From Caldilineaceae bacterium (GTDB lineage: Bacteria; Chloroflexota; Anaerolineae; Caldilineales; Caldilineaceae), in NCBI GenBank assembly GCA_011523365.1, contig WTGY01000027.1, forward strand, positions 1 to 39,881: 39,881 bases of DNA, read 5' to 3'. This document shows, piece after piece, positions 27,219 to 35,780 of this stretch; within the stretch, counting starts at the first letter, position 1, and every line of letters starts with the position of its first letter. A program made the translations under genes and the position numbers. The notes under the pieces are model-generated. The model worked only from the letters and a program-made list of their open reading frames with translations, did no database searches and was not told the origin of the DNA.

Positions 27219-27914
27219 TCAGGACAGCAAGTCCGCCGCCGCCAGCTGATTTCTCAGATGCGCGCGGGCGCGGCTCAACCTCGACTTGACCGTGCCCCGC
27301 GGCAACCGTAGATGGGCCGCGGCCTCGCCGTAATCGTAGCCGTGAACATCCACCAGCACCACAACATCCCTGTACCAGGAGGGCAGCCCCTCGATCAGCC
27401 GGCCTAGTCGCGCCAGCTGCTCCCGCCGCAACGCATATCGCTCCGGGTTCTGTTCGCAACTCCACGCCGAGGCCTCGTAGTCAGACTCCTCGATCATCTG
27501 GTCGAGACTCAAGGCGCTTCGGCGTTTCTGGCTTCTCAAATGGTCGTAGCACGTGTTGGACACGATGCGCAGCAGCCATGCCCGGAAGTTGCCATCTTTG
27601 AATCGTGGCATCGCCCGGTGGACCTTGATCAGCGCCTCCTGCACAGCATCCGCGGCAGCCTCCTCTGTCTGCATTATGCTGCACGCCAGGCGCACCGCGG
27701 AGCCCCAATGCCCCTCAACCAGCCCCTGAAACGCCTGCTTGTCACCGTCCCGCGCTGCTGAGATTAGGCTCTGTGGCCATCCTCCGCGGTCTTTGACGGC
27801 AACCGCTGCGGAGCTGCCGCCCGGCTCCCGCCGCGACCGCCCGTCTCCCCCTCGCCTGCCCACCACTTCCAGACCCGCTTCTCCCAAGACCATTTCGCTC
27901 TGAAACGTTGACAT
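27219..27914 (-). CDS. ECF-type RNA polymerase sigma factor
   Basis: Sigma-70 family factor of about 231 residues with region 2 (from LVEGHWGSAVRLA through FRAWLLRIVSNTCYDHLRSQKRR) and region 4 (LPSWYRDVVVL through RLPRGTVKSRLSRARAHLR). There is no region 3, so it is an ECF-type factor that would direct polymerase to a small regulon. An Arg/Gly-rich N-terminal segment of about 50 residues precedes region 2. ATG 27914 is preferred because AAAGG lies 8 bases upstream; ATG 27920 is too close. No anti-sigma gene is adjacent, which is unusual; the kinase or FHA protein nearby could replace that role. Confidence 0.92.
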   Translation of the reverse strand: MSTFQSEMVLGEAGLEVVGRRGGDGRSRREPGGSSAAVAVKDRGGWPQSLISAARDGDKQAFQGLVEGHWGSAVRLACSIMQTEEAAADAVQEALIKVHRAMPRFKDGNFRAWLLRIVSNTCYDHLRSQKRRSALSLDQMIEESDYEASAWSCEQNPERYALRREQLARLGRLIEGLPSWYRDVVVLVDVHGYDYGEAAAHLRLPRGTVKSRLSRARAHLRNQLAAADLLS

Positions 27915-27920
27915 CGGCAT

Positions 27921-28270
27921 ATCCTTTCCATTTCACTTTGTACCGCCCTACCCGTCGCCAACCCGTTGGACAATCCGGTCGGTCCGGCAAGTCGGTTTCC
28001 AAATGGCTCTGGAACAAGGATAAGCCCGGTCTACGTCTTCAATCCCGAACTTTCCGCAACACAAATCGGACCGTTTGCTTACGATCGCGTGCCATCCCCG
28101 CGCACGACAACTGCACCAGAATGGACAAGATCTGCCGATTGAGTCTCTGAACGGGAAAATAGGAGGGAAAGGGGAAGTGGCGCCGCAACTGCGACAAGAG
28201 CCAGGCCTGTCGCCACTCCGGTTAAGCAAATGGCGAGTCGCAACGGTTAAATCCAGTTGCCGCCTTACGG
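27921..28270. other. Gap between FHA regulator and sigma gene
   Basis: Holds the presumed promoter region of the sigma gene and a stem pairing AGTGGCG (28176-28182) with CGCCACT (28211-28217), with an alternative inner stem GCGACA/TGTCGC (28191-28213). No T-run follows on the minus strand. No gene is supported. Confidence 0.4.
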
Positions 28271-28933
28271 CTAACCTTCTGTCAGTTGATACCCGAATCC
28301 GCGCACGGTAACAATAAAGCGCGACTGCGATTCTCCGTCCGGCGCCGACGCATTCTCGATCCGGTTCCGCACTCTGCTGACCATTCGGTCTATGCTGGCA
28401 TCAAAAACATCCCCCCCAACCTCGGACCAGATGTGAGTCGCCAGCTCGTCTTTGCTGACCACTCGCCCGCGATTCTGGTAAAGGTACCAAAGCAGGTCGA
28501 ACTGCTTCACACTCAAGGGCGGCAGCAGCACGTTGCCGTCAATGAATACTTGGCGGGTTGCCGGTTCTACCCGAATGCCCGCCTCAGGAAGGGCTTCCAG
28601 ATATGGTGCAGTTATCGTGGCCGAGGGGTCGTGAAATCGGTAACGGGTCGCCGCAAACTGAAGCTCGTCCCCATCCTCCAGCCATGCCGTCGCGCCCGGA
28701 GACAGACGGTTCCCGTTAACGAAAACACCATTCTTGCTCTCCAGGTCGTGCAGCCGGTATGCGTTCTCAATGTAATGCAGCTCGGCGTGCTGCCGGCTGG
28801 CAAACCCATCGTTCACCACGACCGAGGCGCTCTCAGACCGCCCGATCAGCATATGGTCCTCGGCAAGCTCATACTCCGTCCCAACATCAGGGCCGCTGAG
28901 ACAGACCAATCTGGCGTTCTGACTTCCACGCAT
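28271..28933 (-). CDS. FHA-domain winged-helix transcriptional regulator
   Basis: 220-residue protein joining an N-terminal FHA domain to a C-terminal OmpR/PhoB-type winged helix. FHA core residues are visible: GRS (31-33), SRQH (46-49) and NG (68-69), the phosphothreonine pocket. The DNA-binding part runs from about residue 125 (VKQFDLLWYLYQNRGRVVSKDEL) to the RFIVTVRGFGYQL wing at the end. This is a one-component regulator that binds phosphorylated protein. ATG 28933 has GGAG 5 bases upstream; a TTG at 28954 is less likely. The adjacent divergent Ser/Thr kinase is the obvious partner. Confidence 0.92.
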   Translation of the reverse strand: MRGSQNARLVCLSGPDVGTEYELAEDHMLIGRSESASVVVNDGFASRQHAELHYIENAYRLHDLESKNGVFVNGNRLSPGATAWLEDGDELQFAATRYRFHDPSATITAPYLEALPEAGIRVEPATRQVFIDGNVLLPPLSVKQFDLLWYLYQNRGRVVSKDELATHIWSEVGGDVFDASIDRMVSRVRNRIENASAPDGESQSRFIVTVRGFGYQLTEG

Positions 28934-28954
28934 ATATGCTCCATTCGCCTTCAA

Positions 28955-29567
28955 TAGTGGCCCGGGAAAGGCCCGTCCTGGTCCCCGTCAGCCAACTGAG
29001 GACCGCGTAGGGAGTGAACTCTCGCCTACCTGAGCTATCAATTTAGCCGCGCCCAGTTTGCCCATCCTTCCATCGATCCTCTACTGAGTGCCCAGCCGCG
29101 AGGGCTCAAAAGCTGTCTGTACAGCGACTTCCAGGTGCAAGGGCGGCCGACCTTCGCCGATCAACTTGATCCCCCTATCACAACATTCAATTGAGAACTG
29201 TCCCCGACGGGCCTATGAATCTTCCCTGCCTGCTGAGTCTTGATCGCTCTGCACACGCATTCAACGAAACCCTGTACTCTCTTTTGACTTCTTGTTTCCC
29301 TATTCCTGTTTCTCTGGTATTATAGTCCGCGAAATGCAGATTCTCAACCTTCGCGCCCCGATTGGACTGCGTCACCGTTGACGCGCCGGACAAGGCGAAC
29401 TGTCAGCGTTCAAAGTGTCGACTTCGACGCGTGATCACGCAACTGAACACGCTAGCCTCGTTCCAAGTCACCCAAAGCCAGGCGGAGAAAAGTCAAGCCG
29501 CGCCACAGTCGGTGCACACTGTCACAAGCGTTCCAATCTAAGACGCGCCTCGGTCTACGCGACAATT
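28955..29567. other. Divergent intergenic region between FHA regulator and kinase
   Basis: About 600 bases with a probable extended -10 element near 29318 for the kinase. A hairpin-like GTAGG...CCTAC lies at about 29008-29030. The minus strand around 28998-29045 briefly resembles a tRNA D-arm but no tRNA fold follows. No gene is supported; part of 29415-29567 may be an N-terminal extension of the kinase. Confidence 0.4.
29315..29323 (+). promoter_or_regulatory. Possible extended -10 promoter of the kinase gene
   Basis: TGGTATTAT fits an extended -10 (TG, one base, TATTAT). The region 17 bases upstream is TTTCCC, a poor -35. It would give a leader of about 240 bases to ATG 29568. Confidence 0.35.
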
Positions 29568-31631
29568 ATGCAACCGGACCCGAAGGAACCTGCCGGCGCT
29601 GCCGTCAGGTCCGATCAGAAAGAAAAAGAACCCAGTATCGAAGACCGCTCCGCGGCGCCTGCTTCCACAGGCCCGGATCGCCCCCAGCCGGCGAGTACCT
29701 ATCTGACCGGCCGGCAGATCGGCAGATATCTGGTGGGCAAACGGTTGGGGAGCGGCGGCACTGCTAGCGTCTATCAGGCCTTCGATCAGATCCAGGAACG
29801 CACGGTCGCCCTCAAGATCCTGTCTCCCGGAGCCGACGACGCTGTGCGCAACCGTTTTCAACAGGAAGCCCGCACCGTCGCCAGCCTGAAGCACCCGCAC
29901 ATCGTCCAGACTCTGCAAGTCGGTGATGCAACCGCCGACGGCACCGCCTACATCGCCATGGAGCTTGTCGATGGTGATAGCTTGGCACAGCTCCTCAAGC
30001 GCCGCGGCCGCCTGAGCGTGGCCGAAAGCTGCAACCTTCTCGCCCCAATTGCCCGCGCCCTCGACTACGCACACCAACAGGATATCGTCCACCGGGACGT
30101 AAAACCAAGTAACATCCTTCTGCGTCCCTTCGACCCCGGCCCGTTCGGCAGCCTGCCCCCTGATTACGACTCCTCCTCAGCCCTTTACGAAGCCGAACAG
30201 CTCCTCATCGGCGTGCCGTCGAGCTCAGGCTATCCGCCCGCACAGCCCGCCGCCGAGCTGCCGGTCGCGCCTCTTCTGTCCGACTTTGGTATCGCACGTG
30301 CCCTTGACATGCCCGAACTGACAAACGAGGGTCGCACGATTGGGACGCCTGCCTATATGGCTCCTGAACAGTGTGCAAGCAGTCGCGAAGTCACCGGGCG
30401 CGCTGACATCTACGCTTTGGGCGCCGTCCTCTACCGTTGCCTGGTCGGTCGACCGCCTTTCACCGGCACAACCACTCAGATACTGCACTCTCACGTCTAC
30501 GCGCCCCTATCCCTGCCCGACGACCTGCTGGCCACACTCCCGCCTGAACTGATCGACGTGCTCCGCCGGAGCCTTGCCAAGAATCCGGATGAACGCTACG
30601 CCGCCGCCCGCGAACTGGCCGACGACCTGACAGCCGTAGCCGGTCGCATCCTGTCCCTTGAAAACGCGCTCGCCGAACAGACCTCGACACTAACCCTTGT
30701 CTCGCTGCCTCCGGTCGCACTGGCCCCGTCACCCTCCCCGACAACTGAAACCGTAATCGTTCCCGGTTCGGAGAGCAGGCTCTACGTGTCCTCTCCGCAG
30801 GACATTCCCTCGCACAGGGCCACAGAACCCGATGCCCCTTCTTCAGCATCAGGTGTGTCGATACGTACCCGGTTGCCACTGTTCGTCGCTGGCTTCGGCC
30901 TCGGCCTTGCGTTTGTTCTCGGCCTGTTGATCATCGGCCCAATTGTTTTGGAGTCATTGCAAGATGTCGCACCATCGACTGCCGTGCAGAACTCAACCGA
31001 TTCTGCAGCGCCTGCTCAAGCCTTGCCGGCCCCCGAATCGCAGACCAATACTGAAGAATCAGTTGCATCGGAGACAACCGCCGGAAACCCTGCTTCCATC
31101 TCTACTGATTCCGAATCGCAGACCGGCTCCGCCCAGCCCGCCGTGCCGGTAAGAGATGCCGCCGGCACCTGCCAGTATCAGACCGCGGGTGAATTCGAAA
31201 GCTATCTCACCGAAAATGAGTCGATCGCCCAGGAGTTGGGTTGCCCGAGAGGCGTGCCGGTCCTCCTGGCCTTCGAGACTCAGTTCTTCCAGACCGGCAT
31301 GGCCCTTGGCCGCTTGGACAAACCCGTCGTCTACCTGCGTTATTTCAGCAACGATGAGTGGGAACAGCGAGAACATGCCTGGCGTGAGGGGATGCAGGAG
31401 GTAGTCGATTCACCAGACCTTCTGTCGCCCGCAGAAGACCTGTATCAGCCGGTACGCGGTATTGGGCAAATCTGGGCCGAAAGCCTGTTTGTGAGACAAG
31501 CGTTGGGTTGGGCTTCCGGCCAGCCGGTAAAGGCCAACGGTATATTACAATCGTTTGAAGGGGGGTTGCTGATATACAATAGTGATCTACAAAACACACA
31601 CAGTTTCATGAAGTCGCAGTTGCGGCTCTAA
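29568..31631 (+). CDS. Membrane Ser/Thr protein kinase (Hanks-type)
   Basis: 687-residue kinase with a cytoplasmic catalytic domain, one membrane segment and an extracytoplasmic domain. Motifs: Gly-loop GSGGTASVY (61-69), VALKIL with K83, HRDVKPSN (H175, D177, K179, N182), DFG (239-241) and APE (265-267). Between the catalytic loop and DFG is an insertion of about 40 residues (FDPGPFGSLPP to PPAQPAAE). The membrane helix is near residues 437-462. The outer part has a Ser/Thr/Pro-rich linker and a roughly 150-residue domain with ELGCPRG and QALGWA repeats that I do not recognise; PASTA repeats are absent. ATG 29568 is chosen; a GTG at 29415 is in frame. It is divergent from the FHA regulator. 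Confidence 0.93.
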   Translation: MQPDPKEPAGAAVRSDQKEKEPSIEDRSAAPASTGPDRPQPASTYLTGRQIGRYLVGKRLGSGGTASVYQAFDQIQERTVALKILSPGADDAVRNRFQQEARTVASLKHPHIVQTLQVGDATADGTAYIAMELVDGDSLAQLLKRRGRLSVAESCNLLAPIARALDYAHQQDIVHRDVKPSNILLRPFDPGPFGSLPPDYDSSSALYEAEQLLIGVPSSSGYPPAQPAAELPVAPLLSDFGIARALDMPELTNEGRTIGTPAYMAPEQCASSREVTGRADIYALGAVLYRCLVGRPPFTGTTTQILHSHVYAPLSLPDDLLATLPPELIDVLRRSLAKNPDERYAAARELADDLTAVAGRILSLENALAEQTSTLTLVSLPPVALAPSPSPTTETVIVPGSESRLYVSSPQDIPSHRATEPDAPSSASGVSIRTRLPLFVAGFGLGLAFVLGLLIIGPIVLESLQDVAPSTAVQNSTDSAAPAQALPAPESQTNTEESVASETTAGNPASISTDSESQTGSAQPAVPVRDAAGTCQYQTAGEFESYLTENESIAQELGCPRGVPVLLAFETQFFQTGMALGRLDKPVVYLRYFSNDEWEQREHAWREGMQEVVDSPDLLSPAEDLYQPVRGIGQIWAESLFVRQALGWASGQPVKANGILQSFEGGLLIYNSDLQNTHSFMKSQLRL

Positions 31632-31653
31632 CTATCCAAAATGGAGGACTAAG

Positions 31654-32556
31654 ATGCAGAACTCGACAGTTGAACGAGCCAGATGGTGGAGCCGGTTCTC
31701 TTCGGCGAAATCATCCTACATGGTCGTTCTTATCGTTCTGGTGGCAGCCCTGGTATTCGCCGGCTGTAACAGAAGGCAGCAGGCCGAGCCTACCGCTACC
31801 TCGCCCCCGCCAACCGATACACCGGTACCGCCTACGGACACACCGGTCCCTCCGACCGATACGCCCACCCCGGTGCCTCCGACCGACACACCTGAGCCCG
31901 AGCCGACCGCTACACCAGAGCCCGAGCCCGAACCCACCGACACACCGGTGCCGGAGCCAACCGCTACACCCGCCCCCGTACCCAGGGTGAGCATTCCCAG
32001 CGGCTGGGCAACCGTCAAGAACGACCGCCTCGGCTACTCCTTTGCGGTCCCGCGCGGTTGGTCCGTCTTTGACCTCCAGAGCGGACAGCTGAGCCAGATC
32101 ATGCGCTTCGTCAGCCCCGAGGCTGCCGAGCAGGTGGACGAAGCCCTCACCGGCCCCGGTGGCGAGTACGCCGGCCACCTCGCAGTCCAACTGGCCATCT
32201 TCTCCAGGCCGCCTATCGCCGCCATGGCAGGCGTTGGCATCTTCCCCAATCTCGACGATGACATCTCGTCCGAAAGATTAGTGGAATGGCTGGAGAAGCA
32301 GCTGGAAGGTCTGCCCTTGCCAATACCCGTGGAAGTGCAAAGCCTTGAGGCCGGCACGACCAACAACCTGCCCTCGATTAGTGGCGTTGCCACCGCCGAT
32401 CTGGCCAGTCAGGGTCTGTTCGATGCCCACATCACGATTACTGCTTTGCGGGCAAACGATACAGCCTACATTCTGGTTGTAGCCGTACCCCAAAACCAGG
32501 TCCAGAATCGGGCGAATGAGATCAAGGCAATTGTCGGAACCTTCCGACCCGAATAG
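31654..32556 (+). CDS. Lipoprotein with Pro/Thr-rich stalk, PsbP-like domain
   Basis: 300-residue predicted lipoprotein. The signal ends in a lipobox VFAGC with Cys38. Residues 42-108 are tandem PPTDTP / EPTATP-type repeats, a flexible stalk common in Chloroflexota surface proteins. The remaining 190 residues (SGWATVKNDRLGYSFAVPRGW onward) resemble PsbP/Mog1-like folds found in many secreted proteins. GGAGG lies upstream of ATG 31654. It follows the kinase by 22 bases and is likely co-transcribed, which suggests a role outside the membrane in the same signalling path. Confidence 0.85.
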   Translation: MQNSTVERARWWSRFSSAKSSYMVVLIVLVAALVFAGCNRRQQAEPTATSPPPTDTPVPPTDTPVPPTDTPTPVPPTDTPEPEPTATPEPEPEPTDTPVPEPTATPAPVPRVSIPSGWATVKNDRLGYSFAVPRGWSVFDLQSGQLSQIMRFVSPEAAEQVDEALTGPGGEYAGHLAVQLAIFSRPPIAAMAGVGIFPNLDDDISSERLVEWLEKQLEGLPLPIPVEVQSLEAGTTNNLPSISGVATADLASQGLFDAHITITALRANDTAYILVVAVPQNQVQNRANEIKAIVGTFRPE

Positions 32557-32693
32557 TCTCTACTGAGTGACCCCATATTGAGGAGAGAGAAGCGGGGGGT
32601 TCGGTCGCATACTGCACCGGCCCCCAGCTTTTCTCTTCTCGTTTTCGCCCGTCCGTAATCGTGCCGCAAGTTCACCAGGCACTGCCCCGATAA

Positions 32694-34613
32694 ATGATGG
32701 TGACAAATATGCGTGAAGCAGCGCCGGAATTGAACTACATCGTCGGACTGATGTCGAACGACTTCAGCACAGAAGTAATTCAACGCGCTCTGCAGTGGAA
32801 GAAAAAAGCCAGCGCAGATGCTAGGAGATCGTTCCAATCGGCCCTACGCAAGAATGTGAATATCGACGGATTCAAAAACCCCCATAAGGCGGACAACCAG
32901 CGTCTCCTTCCTGAAATTCTTCGTCTCCTTCCCGTCTCATCTGAGCTTGTTGGTTCGGTACTGCAACTATGGATCGATTCCCATTCCGAGCTCTATGAGG
33001 AGGTATTCGAACATCTGTCCAAGCTGAAAATGCCAACCCAAGGCATGGACTTTTCCGCGAACTGCTTTGCTGGTAGTTGGAATACTGACATCTGGCAGAA
33101 GGAAAAGACCAATATCGTTGCTTCACACAGTCATTTCAAAGAGAACGATGTAGCCCTCATGCTGTGTTGTGTGTCAGGGAACGTGCCAGAACCTGATGGA
33201 AGTGACAATGTCGATCCGGCAGAGTCTCAGGATGACGCCTTCTTCCCCCAGTGGCTTGAGGAATTGCGCGAGCTGCCCGCAGACGCGCCGCAGTGGCAGC
33301 AAGCCAGCGACTTCGTAGCATCAGCCACCGAGATCATTCAACACAAGACGAAAGTACGCAGTTATTCACTGAAATATAGTGCAATTCTGGCTGAGATGAA
33401 GCAAGAGGTCGGACGTGAACTGGCCTTCTTTCGGATCGATCCGGATTCCTGGTCAGTTGAGCGGCTGTCCAGCCAACAGGCAGGCAACTGCCTGGCAACG
33501 CCAGAGGAAATGGCGGAGCTACTGCGCCAGACAGAGTCACTGAAGGTCTTGCTGACCGACTACAAGCCTCTTCACGACATCGCTCCGACCATCGAAGAGG
33601 AAGCAGCCCTCTGGCCGCAGCGTGCAGAACTCCAGCGGCAGATTCTCGTCTGTCTCCAGCATATCTATCAGCTGTTTTCCAACTCCGACGATGATGACGA
33701 TGTAATGGGAGCCACAGGCAATGGGCATGTCTCCCTTATCCCCGAATCGGCGGTTCCAGCTCACGAAGCGCAGGGCCCACATGCTCCTATAGATAGTATG
33801 CAGCCGGACGACCAATCTTCAGCCGAAGTCGCGTCCGGGCATCCTGATTCGACGGACACGCCCGCCGCTGAAGTGTCGCTCTCGGACACATCAGCCTCGA
33901 AAGACGACGAACCGAATACCACGCTTACATCCAAGCATGTCCGCAGCGATGTAACTGTTCATGAACTCGGTGCAGAAACACAATACGATTCGGATACTGT
34001 ATACGCCTCCCTGGAGGCAGAGAATAATTCACTTGGACACGAGCTTCAGGCGCTTCGCGGCGAACTGAAGACGTCGCAGGATCTTGTCAGGATCTGGCGG
34101 ACTGCCTACGAAAAGGCGCGCAAGCAGGTGGCGCCAACCCCTAATCCACCGAGTAAAGACGAATTCCTGCCGATTGAGGACGTTAGAACCGCTGTAGCAC
34201 TTGCTAAAGAAAAATACACTGGCGAGCTACTTTTTCAACCCAATTCGAAGTCTGAGATTGAAGACAATCCTTATGAGAAGCCCTCGAATGTTTTGGCCGC
34301 GCTCGAATGGCTCGCGACGACTTACTATCGTGCCAGGATGGGAGAAGTACGAGTACCCGACTTTGACAAGTCAATTAAGAAAGTCTGTGGTTGGCGCTAT
34401 ATGGGGGGTCAAAGGAAACAGACGATGAACCGGTATAAGCCCTGGTATACTACCAGTGTTGAGGGCAAAACATACTGGTTGAAGAGGCACGTCGGCACAG
34501 GCAGCAACAAGGACTCTCGCTACACAATTCGCATTGCCTTCGACTGGGACAAGGCCCGAAAAATCGTCGTCATCGGCTATATTGGTCAGCACCAACAAAC
34601 CGACGCAACCTGA
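32694..34613 (+). CDS. Unrecognised 639-residue multidomain protein
   Basis: I do not recognise this gene. The N-terminal 330 or so residues look helical and contain no membrane segment or signal. A run DDDDD and an acidic, Ser/Thr-rich linker (about 345-440) follow, then a predicted coiled coil (SLEAENNSLGHELQALRGEL, about 445-490). The last 140 residues form a distinct domain with aromatic and basic residues (CGWRYMGGQRK, YKPWYTTSVEGKTYWLKRH, IRIAFDWDKARKIVVIGYIG). Translation probably begins at ATG 32694 or 32709; no strong ribosome site is seen. Base composition and codon use look less GC-rich than the neighbours, as does the toxin pair at 3504. It is alone, flanked by unrelated genes. 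Confidence 0.75.
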   Translation: MMVTNMREAAPELNYIVGLMSNDFSTEVIQRALQWKKKASADARRSFQSALRKNVNIDGFKNPHKADNQRLLPEILRLLPVSSELVGSVLQLWIDSHSELYEEVFEHLSKLKMPTQGMDFSANCFAGSWNTDIWQKEKTNIVASHSHFKENDVALMLCCVSGNVPEPDGSDNVDPAESQDDAFFPQWLEELRELPADAPQWQQASDFVASATEIIQHKTKVRSYSLKYSAILAEMKQEVGRELAFFRIDPDSWSVERLSSQQAGNCLATPEEMAELLRQTESLKVLLTDYKPLHDIAPTIEEEAALWPQRAELQRQILVCLQHIYQLFSNSDDDDDVMGATGNGHVSLIPESAVPAHEAQGPHAPIDSMQPDDQSSAEVASGHPDSTDTPAAEVSLSDTSASKDDEPNTTLTSKHVRSDVTVHELGAETQYDSDTVYASLEAENNSLGHELQALRGELKTSQDLVRIWRTAYEKARKQVAPTPNPPSKDEFLPIEDVRTAVALAKEKYTGELLFQPNSKSEIEDNPYEKPSNVLAALEWLATTYYRARMGEVRVPDFDKSIKKVCGWRYMGGQRKQTMNRYKPWYTTSVEGKTYWLKRHVGTGSNKDSRYTIRIAFDWDKARKIVVIGYIGQHQQTDAT

Positions 34614-34685
34614 GAATGGAACGGTAGCGGCAATACCCTGCCTTCACAGGACCGCGTTTCATTGGCAAGACGAAAGGTATCTGTT

Positions 34686-35768
34686 TTGACTGAAAAAGCG
34701 ATCGATCTTCGTTCCGATACCGTGACTCACCCCACTGACGAAATGAGAAAGGCGATGGCCTCCGCGCCCGTCGGCGATGACGTCTACGGCGAAGACCCTA
34801 CCGTCAACCGGCTCGAGGCACTCACAGCAGAACTGCTCGGAAAGGAGGCCGCCCTGTTCGTCTCCAGCGGCACCATGGGAAATCTCTCCTCCGTACTCAG
34901 CCACTGCGGTCGCGGCGACGAAATGATCCTCGGCGATCAGGCCCACATCTATACGTCTGAGCAAGGCGGCGCTGCCGCGCTCGGAGGCGTCCATCCCCGC
35001 CCGCTGCCTACCTCCCACGATGGTACCTTGGACCTCGACCTGGTTGTAGCATCCATCCGCCCCGACAACGAGCACTACCCGCGTACCCGCCTCCTGGCGA
35101 TCGAGAACACCCACAACCGCAGCGGCGGCCGCAGCCTGCCCGTGGAATACATGGATGCCGCCGGAAGAACCGCCCACAGCCACGGCCTCAAGCTCCATGT
35201 CGATGGCGCACGTCTCTGGAATGCCGCAGTCGCCCTCAACGTCTCCCCCGCCCGCCTCGTCCAGGAAGCCGACAGTGTAAGCGTCTGCTTGAGCAAAGGG
35301 CTCGGCGCACCCTTGGGTTCAGTCGTCGTCGGCGACCCCGATTTCATCCAACGCGCGCGCCGCATGCGCAAAATCCTCGGCGGCGGTACCCGCCAGGCCG
35401 GCATAATCGCCGCAGCCGGCATCGTTGCCATCACCGAAATGATCGAAAGACTGGCCGACGACCACGCCAACGCTCGCAGACTGGCCGACGGCATCGCCAA
35501 ATTGGACGGTATCGTCCTCGACCCCGAAACCGTGGAAACCGATATCGTCTACTTCGAGTTGCACCGCGACGACATCACACCGGCTCAGCTCTCCGCCGGC
35601 CTCAAAGAACACGGCGTACTGTTGAATCCTTCTGGCGGCAAACTACTGAGGGCCGTTACAAATCTGGCAGTTTCATCCGCCGACGTCGACCGCACCATCG
35701 AAGCGTTTTCACGCGTCCTGGACTCAGGCGCCGCCGGCGCCGCCGCCGACGCGCTCGTTTACGGATAG
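34686..35768 (+). CDS. Low-specificity L-threonine aldolase
   Basis: PLP enzyme that splits L-threonine or allo-threonine to glycine and acetaldehyde. The 360-residue product opens with DLRSDTVTHPTDEMRKAM and the GDDVYGEDPT motif, with K204 in SVCLSKGLGAPLG as the PLP lysine and D173 in HVDGAR. TTG 34686 is preferred because AAAGG lies 8 bases upstream and the protein then starts close to the conserved DLRSDT; TTG 34662 would add eight residues. A 12-base gap links it to the DUF697 gene, so they are co-transcribed. Confidence 0.94.
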   Translation: MTEKAIDLRSDTVTHPTDEMRKAMASAPVGDDVYGEDPTVNRLEALTAELLGKEAALFVSSGTMGNLSSVLSHCGRGDEMILGDQAHIYTSEQGGAAALGGVHPRPLPTSHDGTLDLDLVVASIRPDNEHYPRTRLLAIENTHNRSGGRSLPVEYMDAAGRTAHSHGLKLHVDGARLWNAAVALNVSPARLVQEADSVSVCLSKGLGAPLGSVVVGDPDFIQRARRMRKILGGGTRQAGIIAAAGIVAITEMIERLADDHANARRLADGIAKLDGIVLDPETVETDIVYFELHRDDITPAQLSAGLKEHGVLLNPSGGKLLRAVTNLAVSSADVDRTIEAFSRVLDSGAAGAAADALVYG

Positions 35769-35780
35769 GCGCGGTGGACG

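Noticed and set aside
28998..29045. Minus-strand sequence resembling a tRNA D-arm (TAGCTCAGGTAGGCGAGAG)
   Set aside because: No acceptor stem, anticodon arm or T-arm fits around it.
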